Below are positions 28,501 to 35,764 of a stretch of 64,000 nucleotides of DNA, one piece after another. The position numbers were made by a program, and so were the translations under genes. The stretch is from Niastella soli (lineage in GTDB: Bacteria > Bacteroidota > Bacteroidia > Chitinophagales > Chitinophagaceae): positions 2,509,061 to 2,573,060 of the forward strand of contig NZ_JAGHKO010000001.1 in NCBI RefSeq assembly GCF_017742245.1, read 5' to 3'. Numbering within the stretch: position 1 is the stretch's first letter; the number at the start of each line of letters is the position of its first letter. A model generated the notes under the pieces. The model was not told the DNA's origin. It was given only the letters and a program-made list of their open reading frames with translations, and did no database searches.

Positions 28501-28610
28501 ATGGGGTAGATCCCGAAGTGAACCAGGGCGGTATTGCACCGGGCATCGATTACAACAACTTCTATCCCAAAACCCGTACGCTCTTGTTTGGAGCAAACAT
28601 CTCCTTCTAA
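25584..28610 (+). CDS. SusC-like TonB-dependent outer-membrane transporter (second pair)
   Basis: A 1008-residue SusC/RagA protein. A signal peptide (HLLLLLLLSPLCMLAQ, to residue 30) is followed by a carboxypeptidase-regulatory-like domain (VTGTVSDSTGKPMAGITVTV), a plug (VVIVGYGKASRKALTSAI, VIVRGASTINSPGGPFYVVD, ILKDAAATAIYGNRASNGVI) and a large barrel ending TRTLLFGANISF. With the SusD encoded 14 bp downstream it forms an outer-membrane oligosaccharide importer. A GH92 alpha-mannosidase gene follows the pair after a terminator, so mannose-rich glycans are a reasonable guess for its ligand. It is only distantly similar to the first SusC of the window, so the two are not a recent duplication. 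Confidence 0.95.
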   Translation: MRLLCQSLPKGAGIHLLLLLLLSPLCMLAQSPQVTGTVSDSTGKPMAGITVTVKGKKIVTSTKANGTYAIPAKNGDVLVFSGVSLDPQEVTLDDRTSIDVTMQSAALTMTDVVIVGYGKASRKALTSAITTVKPDDLNRGAIADVGQLLQGKVPGLNVTASGDPNRPAAVIVRGASTINSPGGPFYVVDGVPGVDISIIAPADIASMDILKDAAATAIYGNRASNGVIIVTTRRGKKGQPQVSYSGFVGVEKVSRRLDVMDAGQLRDFLAKNNLAFTPLDDKGADTDWQKEIQRNEAVSTSHNIYIGGGGDHGSYSASLNYFSKPGILKNSNLQRIIARLSVEQFLINDKLRLGLNITNSNNDADDIPYRNTVLLQSATYLPVSPVKNPDGTYFENFTKTGYYNPVAMMNHSQQNNKYNNLMANLTAQAKLPFGLTYDLNVAYINNSNLYGSYLDKYFTSNYTGMYDNPDPTTYGHGIQSFGTNGQATRQAYSNSSKILETYFTWDKIVGKHVINAVLGYSWQENVNGDGFQVTTYNFPVDNIGYQNLALSNPYAYSTRIGLGADLIYQKIKLISDFARLKYNYNEKYFLQASVRRDGSSVFGANNEWGYFPSVAAAWRISEEDFMKSQDLFSELKLRASYGVTGNAFGFNAYTAQFILGSQGTWYYNGTPTAAYGPLAAANSDLKWEEVATTNIGLDFTLLKGKLGGSIDVYKKKTTDMIYNYNVDPILVPVGKIVANGGEMENKGIELALSATIIQNRKFTWTSNLNLAHNVNKITSLKSPLFPGGDSVAVGFPEGGGQSGASLQLLKEGYPLGQFYSLDYAGKDAAGVSQYWAKDGKTLTTAPLRGTDYHYLGNAQPKLLLGWTNTFKYNNFDLNIALRGVFGNKIFNATRADLFRPSTAQYTNILEDAAGESTADFNSYKYSSRFIESGNYLRLDNATLGYNFKNLGSYIKSLRLYLTGNNLFVITNFNGVDPEVNQGGIAPGIDYNNFYPKTRTLLFGANISF

Positions 28611-28624
28611 CTTAACCAGCAAAA

Positions 28625-30286
28625 ATGAGATTTATGAAAAAAAGATTGATCTATATAGTTGCTTCTTTGATGGCTGCTGGAGTAATGGTTTCCTGTCATA
28701 AGATAACCGTAGAAGCAACCACGGAATTGACTCCCGATATTTACCCGCAGGATTCCGCTTCCTTTATCACAGCTTCCGGCCCTGCCTATGTAGCATTGAG
28801 AGGGAATGTGGCTGCGGAATATTTCTTCCAGCAAACTTACAGCACCGATGAAGGCATAATGCCTGCCCGGGGCGGTAACTGGTACGATGGTGGCCAGAAC
28901 CTTGAAATGCATTATCATACCTGGACAAGGGACAATGGCTATGTAAATGGCAACTGGTATTGGCTTTCAACTATCATAGGAACGGTGAACCAGGAATTAT
29001 CTATTCTTGGTAAAACGCAACCGGCAGGGGATTCCAAAGACAGGAACCTGGCTGAATTGAAAATGGTGCGGGCCCTTGCCTATTATTTTATGATGGACAA
29101 CTGGGGGAATGTGCCCATCGATACCCTGTATGGCGATTTTGTTGCACGTGATAAAACACCGCGGCCGGAAGTTTTTAACTTCATCGAGACTGAAATTAAA
29201 GCAGCGATCCCTTACCTGAGTACTACAGTTAGTAAGGCTACCTATGGCCGGTTCACGCAATATGGTGCGTATGCCCTGCTGGCAAAAATGTACCTGAATG
29301 CGGAGTATTATACAGGTACTAAAAAATATACCGAGTGTATTGTAGCTTGTGATAATATTATAAGCTCTAATAAATACAGTGTCGCGAGCAGATCCAATTA
29401 TTTGCAGGCGTTCTATCCGCTCAATGGCCCGGATGCGGTGGGCAGCAAGGAAGAATTTATTTTTGCTATCCCGTACGATCCAACATTCACCAACACCCTT
29501 CCCTTCCGCGCCGCTAACTACCATGCTCGTTACGATGTACCGCGCTCAATGGGTAAAGTGGCTGCTGGTGCAGGATATAATTACTTTAATATTCCCTACA
29601 CGCCTGGTGGTCCCGCCAGCACGCTGCCAGAGTTTTATGCATACTTTAATGATGTAAATGATATTCGCAATAAACAGTGGCTGGTTGGCAAACAGTTTTT
29701 GCCCGATGGAATAACTCCACTTAATATCACCACTACAAAAGCGGGGTATGATGCCATTGCTTATAAGGGTGACAGTAGTAAGTTTACATATCAGTTAGAG
29801 CTAACTCCGAATATTGTATTACGCCAAAGTACGACCACTTTCGATTGTGGTAATGATGAAGTGGCGTGGAATATGGGTTATCGTAACATCAAGTTCTATC
29901 CTGATGCCACCTCTGCTTCGCGGGACCAGAACAACGACATTGCCATCTTCCGGTATTCAGATATCCTGTTGATGAAATCAGAAGCCATCTTGCGTGGCGG
30001 CACCCCTACGCTGGGACAAACCGCTTTATCGCTGGCCAATGATGTACGGTCGAAGCGAACCACTTCCCCAGCCTGGGCAACTATAAACCTGGATAGCATT
30101 TACAATGAACGGAGTCGTGAGTTTGCCTGGGAAGCGTGGCACCGGAACGATATGATCAGATACGGAAAATATGAGGGTAAATGGGGTTTCAAAACAAATG
30201 CAGATGAGTATCGCAGGATCTTCCCGATACCAACCAATGCGTTTGCAGTTAACCCAAAACTCACCCAAAACCCTGGGTATAATTAG
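28625..30286 (+). CDS. SusD/RagB-family surface lipoprotein (second pair)
   Basis: A 553-residue lipoprotein partner of the SusC encoded 14 bp upstream. ATG 28625 and ATG 28634 are both possible; the second gives the more usual MKKRLIY start. The lipobox is VMVSCHK. The N-terminal helical region (LNAEYYTGTKKYTECIVACD, ALAYYFMMDNWGNVPIDT) and the C-terminal FRYSDILLMKSEAILRGG, NERSREFAWEAWHRNDMIRY and IFPIPTNAFAVNP are classic for the main SusD branch. The protein would bind glycan at the surface and close over the SusC barrel. Two hairpins with T-rich tails follow within 190 bp, ending the SusCD transcript before GH92. Confidence 0.95.
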   Translation: MRFMKKRLIYIVASLMAAGVMVSCHKITVEATTELTPDIYPQDSASFITASGPAYVALRGNVAAEYFFQQTYSTDEGIMPARGGNWYDGGQNLEMHYHTWTRDNGYVNGNWYWLSTIIGTVNQELSILGKTQPAGDSKDRNLAELKMVRALAYYFMMDNWGNVPIDTLYGDFVARDKTPRPEVFNFIETEIKAAIPYLSTTVSKATYGRFTQYGAYALLAKMYLNAEYYTGTKKYTECIVACDNIISSNKYSVASRSNYLQAFYPLNGPDAVGSKEEFIFAIPYDPTFTNTLPFRAANYHARYDVPRSMGKVAAGAGYNYFNIPYTPGGPASTLPEFYAYFNDVNDIRNKQWLVGKQFLPDGITPLNITTTKAGYDAIAYKGDSSKFTYQLELTPNIVLRQSTTTFDCGNDEVAWNMGYRNIKFYPDATSASRDQNNDIAIFRYSDILLMKSEAILRGGTPTLGQTALSLANDVRSKRTTSPAWATINLDSIYNERSREFAWEAWHRNDMIRYGKYEGKWGFKTNADEYRRIFPIPTNAFAVNPKLTQNPGYN

Positions 30287-30319
30287 TTTTTAGTTTTAGG
30301 AGAAGTGCGATGACAAAGC

Positions 30320-30351
30320 GCCGGACCTGACCATCGGGTCCGGCCAATTTT
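30320..30351 (+). terminator. Hairpin downstream of the second SusD
   Basis: GCCGGACC (30320-30327) pairs with GGTCCGGC (30337-30344) over a 9-base loop and is followed by CAATTTTA. It is a plausible weak intrinsic terminator 34 bp after the SusD stop. Confidence 0.55.
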
Positions 30352-30447
30352 AACCACCGGATCCGCCGGCTGGCGGAATAGGGAGGAACCACTGTTAACA
30401 GCTACTAATAAACTTCTTTTTCATAATCATGTAGCAGTAATTACAAC

Positions 30448-30478
30448 CTCCGGGCTTTCCAGCCTGGAGTTTTTTTTC
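30448..30478 (+). terminator. Intrinsic terminator between SusD and GH92
   Basis: CTCC-G-GGCT pairs with AGCC-T-GGAG (30448-30469) over a TTCC loop, followed by eight T. It is a standard intrinsic terminator, so the GH92 gene at 30584 probably needs its own promoter within the next 105 bp, where only a near-match (TAAAATTTG) is seen. Confidence 0.8.
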
Positions 30479-30583
30479 TATGAACTAAAACGTTGAGAAC
30501 AGAGAGCGCTGAGCTATACACTGAATTATAAAATTTGTCCGCTGCCTGCGCAACATTGATCTTTGAACCCGGAACTTTGAAAT

Positions 30584-32863
30584 ATGAACTGTAAACTAAT
30601 ACTTCTTCTAACCTGTTTGCCAGTATCTATTTTTAGCCAGGACCTGGTAAAATATGTACAACCATTGTCAGGCACTGCTCCCTCCACAACAACTGCCGCA
30701 CAAAAACACAGCGAGGCTGGTTCTGAAAAAAACGCCAATACTATTCCGGCGGTAGGTTTACCCTTCGCCATGACGCAATGGACACCGCAAACAAGAGCAA
30801 CCGAAACCAAGTGTATTCCTCCTTATTTTTATAAAGACAGTCTCATAAGCGGTTTTCGGGGCACCCACTGGATCAGTGGCTCCTGTATGCAGGACTATGG
30901 CAGTATGACCATTATGCCCATAACCGGGCAATTAAAAACGAAAGACTTTGCCACTCCCTTTTCGCATACCAATGAAGTTACTACACCCGCCTATTATAAA
31001 GTAACATTACCAGCCTATGGATGTATTGCTGAAATGACGGCCACTGCCCGCTGCGGCATGATGCAATTCACCCTGCAACAGGATGATAGTTTATACCTGC
31101 TGGTTATTCCTAATAGCGATCGGGGTGAAAGTGTGGTGAATATCAATGCAGCAAAAGGGGAAGTCTGGGGATACAATCCTGCCCATCGCATTTACCAGGG
31201 TTGGGGAAACAAGGCAGGCTTCAGTGGTTATTTCTTTATACAATTCGAAAAGGTGCCCGTGCGTACGGGAACATTTCAGGATGGAAATGTATTCGCGATC
31301 GATAGTATCCGCGATCAAAAGAACAGCGGGGTGTTTGCCGGTTTTAAATTGAAAAAAGGAGAAAAACTTCGTATTCGTATTGGCACCTCATTCAGCAGTG
31401 TAGCCGAAGCAAAGAAAAACCTGCAGGCTGAAATAACGACCTGGGACTTTACATCGATCCAAACCAGTGCGCAAAAAACCTGGCAACAGGCATTGGCACA
31501 AATACAGGTACAGGGCGACAATGAAAAGGACAAACGCATATTTTATACGGCTATGTACCACGCCATGCAGCACCCACGTTTGTTCAGTGATGTGAGTGGT
31601 ACCTATCCTTCATTTGCCAGTGGCTCACCCATCCGCAAGCTGGCGAATGGACAGTACTATGATGATTTTTCCATGTGGGATATCTACCGCGCCCAATTAC
31701 CCTTATTGCAGATCTTGCAACCAGCGCGGGTGAATCAATTGGTGTCGAGTCTGGTCTTGAAAGGGGAGCAGGGCGGATGGTTGCCTATTTTTCCCTGCTG
31801 GAACAGCTATACCGCCGCCATGATCGGTGATCATGTTACCGCATTTATTGCCTCATCGTGGACAAAAGGCATTCGTAATTATGATGTGGTCGCAGCTTAC
31901 AAACTGATGCGGCAAAACGCCTTCGATATTCCCAATAACGAAGATTATATAAATGGAAAAGGCCGCCGGGCCCTGCCATCGTATTTACAATATGGGTATA
32001 TACCCATGGAAGACAGCGTGCCCGAAGCCTTTCATAAAAAAGAACAGGTGAGCCGCACCCTGGAGTATGCCTATGATGATTATGCCCTCTCCCTTGTTGC
32101 CAAAGGATTGAATAAAATAGCCGATTATACTGCACTGCGCAAACGGGCGCTCAATTACCGCAACGTGTTTGACAGTGCAGTAGGGCTAGTACGGGGTAAA
32201 TATGCCGACGGGCACTGGTACAAACCCTTTAATGCCGATAAACGCGAACCCTATATTACAGAAGGAACGCCACGCCAGTACACATTTTATGTGCCGCATG
32301 ATATTAGCGGACTGGCTAGCCTGATGGGCGGCGATAAAGCATTGGAAAATGCACTGGACTCCCTTTTTGCAAAGAATGAATACTGGCATGGTAATGAACC
32401 AGGTCACCAGATCCCGTTTATGTATAACTACACGGCTGCACCCTGGAAAACACAACAGGTGGTACAGAATATTGTAAGCGAAGAATACAGCGATGGCGCC
32501 GGTGGATTGAGCGGGAATGATGATGCAGGTCAAATGAGTGCCTGGTATATCTTTGCAGCCATTGGCTTATATCCCGTTGATCCGGTTTCGGGTGAGCATA
32601 TCATTAGCTCGCCTGTTTTTGATAAAATTACCCTTCAATTACCAGGAAGCAAGAAACTACAGATCGTTTGCCACAAACAAAATGCAAACGATCATTATAT
32701 TCAACAAATAAAATTGAACGGCACCCTCTATAAAAAGAATTTCATCCCGTATGAGGTCATTAGGAAGGGCGGCGTGCTGGAGATCTATTTACAGGCCAAA
32801 CCAACTGATTGGGGAAGTAGTGTAAATGCTCGTCCCTCAAGTTTGAGTACTAAAAGTTTTTAA
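30584..32863 (+). CDS. Alpha-mannosidase, GH92
   Basis: A 759-residue exported GH92 enzyme. The signal peptide ends near IFSQ (residue 19). The N-terminal beta-sandwich contains VGLPFAMTQWTPQTR and GFRGTHWISGSCMQDYGS, and the (alpha/alpha)6 domain contains YDDFSMWDIYRAQLPLLQI, GHQIPFMYNYTAAPWKTQ and GGLSGNDDAGQMSAWYIF. Asn645-Asp646-Asp647 lie in the GNDDAGQ catalytic/calcium motif. GH92 enzymes are inverting, Ca2+-dependent exo-alpha-mannosidases acting mainly on N-glycans or yeast mannan. The length is typical of the family. It follows the second SusCD pair. Together with the GH2 EndoBMan-like enzyme it supports an N-glycan diet, but linkage specificity (1,2/1,3/1,6) cannot be read. Confidence 0.95.
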   Translation: MNCKLILLLTCLPVSIFSQDLVKYVQPLSGTAPSTTTAAQKHSEAGSEKNANTIPAVGLPFAMTQWTPQTRATETKCIPPYFYKDSLISGFRGTHWISGSCMQDYGSMTIMPITGQLKTKDFATPFSHTNEVTTPAYYKVTLPAYGCIAEMTATARCGMMQFTLQQDDSLYLLVIPNSDRGESVVNINAAKGEVWGYNPAHRIYQGWGNKAGFSGYFFIQFEKVPVRTGTFQDGNVFAIDSIRDQKNSGVFAGFKLKKGEKLRIRIGTSFSSVAEAKKNLQAEITTWDFTSIQTSAQKTWQQALAQIQVQGDNEKDKRIFYTAMYHAMQHPRLFSDVSGTYPSFASGSPIRKLANGQYYDDFSMWDIYRAQLPLLQILQPARVNQLVSSLVLKGEQGGWLPIFPCWNSYTAAMIGDHVTAFIASSWTKGIRNYDVVAAYKLMRQNAFDIPNNEDYINGKGRRALPSYLQYGYIPMEDSVPEAFHKKEQVSRTLEYAYDDYALSLVAKGLNKIADYTALRKRALNYRNVFDSAVGLVRGKYADGHWYKPFNADKREPYITEGTPRQYTFYVPHDISGLASLMGGDKALENALDSLFAKNEYWHGNEPGHQIPFMYNYTAAPWKTQQVVQNIVSEEYSDGAGGLSGNDDAGQMSAWYIFAAIGLYPVDPVSGEHIISSPVFDKITLQLPGSKKLQIVCHKQNANDHYIQQIKLNGTLYKKNFIPYEVIRKGGVLEIYLQAKPTDWGSSVNARPSSLSTKSF

Positions 32864-32939
32864 GTTAGTTACAGGTTATTAAGTTTATAAGTTATTGAGT
32901 TATTGAAATGTTGGGTTTATTTGCGGATTGCCGTCTGTT

Positions 32940-33214
32940 GTCTGCCGTCTGCCGTTTAAACGGAGGCCTTAAATAAAATAGCGAACTGAGAATATAGATC
33001 CGGAGCCGGGAACCGGCGACTGAGTTCCTGGTTTCTTGAATTGGGTTGGAGGAATGGGATGCTTAGAAAAATAGCGAGCTGAGAATATGGATCCGGAACC
33101 GGGAACCGGCGACCAGTAACTGGCAGCACAAAACGTACAAACTAAAGAACCTAAAAACTAAATAAAAGCTGCTTACTTAGCCCATTGCCCATTGCAGTCT
33201 GCCGTCTGCCGTTT
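32940..33214. repeat. Composite intergenic repeat block
   Basis: The 451-bp gap 32864-33314 holds no gene. A 46-bp unit occurs twice, at 32975-33020 and 33068-33113, with 43 of 46 bases identical. An 18-bp string GTCTGCCGTCTGCCGTTT flanks the pair at 32940-32957 and 33197-33214. AGTTATTGAGTTATT-like A/T-rich strings and their complements lie at the outer edges (32864-32910 and 33139-33165). The nested arrangement looks like a repetitive element rather than coding DNA. Confidence 0.7.
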
Positions 33215-33314
33215 CCCGTTTCCCGACTTAACATTCTTTTAGCTCAAAATCCTCTTTTTGTAGTTATTTTCGCTGGGATCTATTTGCAAATTCGATAACT
33301 CAATACCATTTTCT

Positions 33315-33977
33315 ATGCGTTCCTTTTTATGCTTGTGCCTGCTTGTTTCATTTGTAGGCGCCCAGGCCCAGGATGAGTCCTTACCCGATCTTCGAAACAA
33401 AAAAGAAAGCTTTTTAAAATCCCCCAAAGGTGAGATCCGGGACGACCTGGCCACTTTTACCATTGGCGGCATCGACGAACGACTGGGTAAGGAGCCCTTA
33501 CAGAAGATACCGGCCACCGACTACAATATGCATTCTATAACCTTTGAAGGCAACAACCCCGCAATTGCGGGGCAGGCTCTGAAAGTGGTTATCACCAGCG
33601 GTACATTTGAAGCTTCCAAACACAAACTATTCTATTACTACGATAAGAAGTACCTGGTAAAAATAGATGGTAAACCATACTATGGCGATTATGGTACGGT
33701 TCCCACCACTACTATTTCTTCGGTTAATGTTATCCTTAATAATAAGGATACAGTTGCAGTTCCTCCGGCTGCATTTGCCGACCTGTATCACCCTGAATTT
33801 ACGTACTCAGAAGGCGGTACCATTAAAACCCATAATGCCGTGTACCTCTCGAAAGACAAACACCGGATGTATATTTATATGGTGAACAACGAAGCCATTG
33901 GTAAGTATGAAGTAACCTGGATTTTGCAGGATAATAAATATGTAGGACGTGTTGTTGATTCCGGCATAATGAAATAA
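33315..33977 (+). CDS. Exported protein of unknown function
   Basis: A 220-residue protein starting at ATG 33315 with a clear signal peptide (SFLCLCLLVSFVGAQAQ). The mature part is rich in beta-strand-like sequence (HSITFEGNNPAIAGQALKVV, KHKLFYYYDKKYLVKIDGK, GKYEVTWILQDNKYVGRVVD) with no recognised domain, Cys or obvious catalytic motif. It stands alone: 451 bp of repeat-rich DNA precede it and 383 bp follow it. Codon use looks like its neighbours. A periplasmic or surface beta-rich protein is the most that can be said; no family is recognised. Confidence 0.8.
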   Translation: MRSFLCLCLLVSFVGAQAQDESLPDLRNKKESFLKSPKGEIRDDLATFTIGGIDERLGKEPLQKIPATDYNMHSITFEGNNPAIAGQALKVVITSGTFEASKHKLFYYYDKKYLVKIDGKPYYGDYGTVPTTTISSVNVILNNKDTVAVPPAAFADLYHPEFTYSEGGTIKTHNAVYLSKDKHRMYIYMVNNEAIGKYEVTWILQDNKYVGRVVDSGIMK

Positions 33978-34186
33978 GAGCTGGTTTTATACGGGGTGAA
34001 AATGTGAATTGGGTGATTTTGAAGCGGTAGGTTGTTGAGATAATATTAATAGGTATAATCAACACATTTTCAGATTAAAAGGAGAGGTAATCACTGCCCG
34101 GAAAAATAATTTTAACCCCGAAACAATTTGCGAACCACGAACACCGTTAGTATATCGGTTTTTCATAGGATATTGGATTTTTAACG

Positions 34187-34220
34187 GGCCTGGATTTCTA
34201 TCCGGGCCTTCTTTATTTTA
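34187..34220 (+). terminator. Intrinsic terminator in the 33978-34360 gap
   Basis: GGCCTGGAT (34187-34195) pairs with ATCCGGGCC (34200-34208), one G-U pair, over a TTCT loop, then TTCTTTATTTTA. It lies 210 bp after the stop of the exported protein, so it either ends a long 3' untranslated region or a small transcript inside the gap. Nothing else was recognised in the gap. Confidence 0.65.
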
Positions 34221-34360
34221 ACATCCTCCTTCCAATAAAAATGTAGAAATTTAGCAACAATACGCTCCTGCCTTATGTATATGTTCAATCTCCGGCCCAT
34301 GAAAATGCAATCCCGTATAGGTAGCATGGTTTTTTAGTGTAAATAACAAAGGCTGCAAGT

Positions 34361-35314
34361 ATGAATTGGATAGATTTTCTGCTACTGATAATAGTAGCCT
34401 ATGGTATGTGGGATGGCTGGCAAAAGGGATTTATCCTGGAACTATTATATTTGATGGGGCTCATAATTAGTATTGCGGCTACTTTTTTATTATATCCATA
34501 CCCTACAAATTTTATCAACAAATACTTTCCTTCACTCGGCTCCTGGGCATTGCCGCTTGCATTTATAGTTACCTATGTTTTAATGCGGGTATTTACAAAT
34601 GTGCTAACCAACAGAACATTACATAAGATCCCAGCCGATGCGCATGGTCGGTGGGATAATAAATTCCTCGGTATGCTACCCGGTTTTATAAATGGCGTTA
34701 CCCATGCAGTAATAGTGGCGGCACTGTTGCTGGCATTACCCATCAGTAATAATATCTCCAGTAAAACCCGTCAAAGCCGCTTTGTGGTTATTTTGTCGGT
34801 ACCAGCCGAACTAATTGAGACCAAATTGTCATTGGTGTTTACCGAGGTAGAAAGAACGATGAACCGGTTAACTGTCAAACCCGGTTCCAATGAAACTGTC
34901 ATTCTGCCTTTTAAGGTGATGGCGCCGCCCCCGCGGTCCGATCTGGAAACCCTGATGTTAAGTTGGGTAAATGCTGAGCGGATAAAAGCAGGATTGAATA
35001 CACTGAAATTGGATCCTGAGTTAACTGCTGTTGGCCGCAAACATTCTGTAGATATGTTTCAGCGGGGCTATTTCTCACATATATCGCCCGATGAAAAAGG
35101 GCCTTTTGATCGGATGAAAGAGGATGGCGTGCAGTTTACCAATGCCGGCGAGAATATTGCGCTGGCCCCTACGTTGGATATTGCCCATAGCGGATTGATG
35201 CATTCACCCGGGCACCGCGCTAATATCCTGAGGCCTGAATTTGGCCGGCTCGGCATCGGTATAGTGGATGGAGGAAAATATGGACTCATGATCTCACAGG
35301 AGTTTAGAAATTAG
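34361..35314 (+). CDS. CvpA-type membrane protein fused to CAP/SCP domain
   Basis: A 317-residue fusion. Residues 1 to about 160 form a CvpA-like module with four hydrophobic helices (MNWIDFLLLIIVAYGMWDGW, the classic opening; LLYLMGLIISIAATFLLY; WALPLAFIVTYVLMRVF; GVTHAVIVAALLLALPI). Residues about 195-317 are a CAP (SCP/YkwD-like) domain with LSWVNAERIKAGLNTLKLDP, HSVDMFQRGYFSHISPD, GENIA and HSPGHRANILRPEFGRLGIG. The CAP domain would face the periplasm, tethered by the membrane part. CvpA-protease fusions such as mycobacterial MarP are known; CAP proteins bind lipids or act in envelope biology. Genes around it do not reveal its role. It ends next to a long hairpin. Confidence 0.9.
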   Translation: MNWIDFLLLIIVAYGMWDGWQKGFILELLYLMGLIISIAATFLLYPYPTNFINKYFPSLGSWALPLAFIVTYVLMRVFTNVLTNRTLHKIPADAHGRWDNKFLGMLPGFINGVTHAVIVAALLLALPISNNISSKTRQSRFVVILSVPAELIETKLSLVFTEVERTMNRLTVKPGSNETVILPFKVMAPPPRSDLETLMLSWVNAERIKAGLNTLKLDPELTAVGRKHSVDMFQRGYFSHISPDEKGPFDRMKEDGVQFTNAGENIALAPTLDIAHSGLMHSPGHRANILRPEFGRLGIGIVDGGKYGLMISQEFRN

Positions 35315-35387
35315 TTATTTAGTTGAAGTTATTGAGTTGAGCTTGCTGTTACGCACTCAAAAACTCAATAACTAAACAACTAACAAA
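35311..35387. terminator. Long imperfect hairpin between convergent genes
   Basis: The left arm around 35311-35339 (TTAGTTATTTAGTT, then ATTGAGT) and the right arm around 35356-35382 (ACTCAATAACTAAACAACTA) pair over some 20 positions with one insertion. It lies exactly between the CvpA-CAP gene and the opposing small lipoprotein gene. It shares its word content with the hairpin at 21128-21206 and probably terminates both strands. Confidence 0.6.
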
Positions 35388-35388
35388 C

Positions 35389-35559
35389 TTATTTCCCGCC
35401 GAAAATCTTACTAATTATCCAGAATATCAATCCAATTACCAGTACCACTAAAAAGATACCCCACCACATCCCTGCTTTAAAAATGCCTTCAACTGCAGCA
35501 CAACCTGAATAGAATAAGGTCATCAACAGAAAGCATAAGCCGTAATATTTCTTAATCAT
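35389..35559 (-). CDS. Small lipoprotein with one membrane helix
   Basis: The ATG at 35559 gives 56 residues and is preferred to the upstream in-frame start at 35592 because MIKKYYGLCFLLMTLFYSGC forms a lipoprotein signal with Cys20. After AAVEGIFKAGMWWG comes a second hydrophobic helix (IFLVVLVIGLIFWIISKIF) and a basic end GGK. Small proteins of this layout, a lipobox then one helix, are common in Bacteroidota, as far as I recall, but have no known function. It converges with the CvpA-CAP gene across a hairpin. Confidence 0.75.
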   Translation of the reverse strand: MIKKYYGLCFLLMTLFYSGCAAVEGIFKAGMWWGIFLVVLVIGLIFWIISKIFGGK

Positions 35560-35732
35560 AACACGAGATTTACAAGTAGTATCTAAAACCATATGCCTCT
35601 TATAATATATTGGTATTCATATATTTGATGTGATTTTTTGTGGAGTTATTTGCCCAGAATACGAACGTTCGAAAGCCTACGACACAAAAAGGAAAGTCCT
35701 GCATTCTTGTAGACAAATAATGCCTTAAGCGA

Positions 35733-35761
35733 TTGCGTTCGGTGTTTCCGGCTTAAATTTG
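35733..35761 (+). promoter_or_regulatory. Promoter of proBA, nearly abutting the start codon
   Basis: TTG at 35733-35735 and TAAATTTG at 35754-35761, spaced 18 bp, fit the -33/-7 elements of Bacteroidota. The expected start of transcription, 4-5 bases after the element, falls on the ATG at 35765, suggesting a leaderless message. Confidence 0.55.
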
Positions 35762-35764
35762 CGC

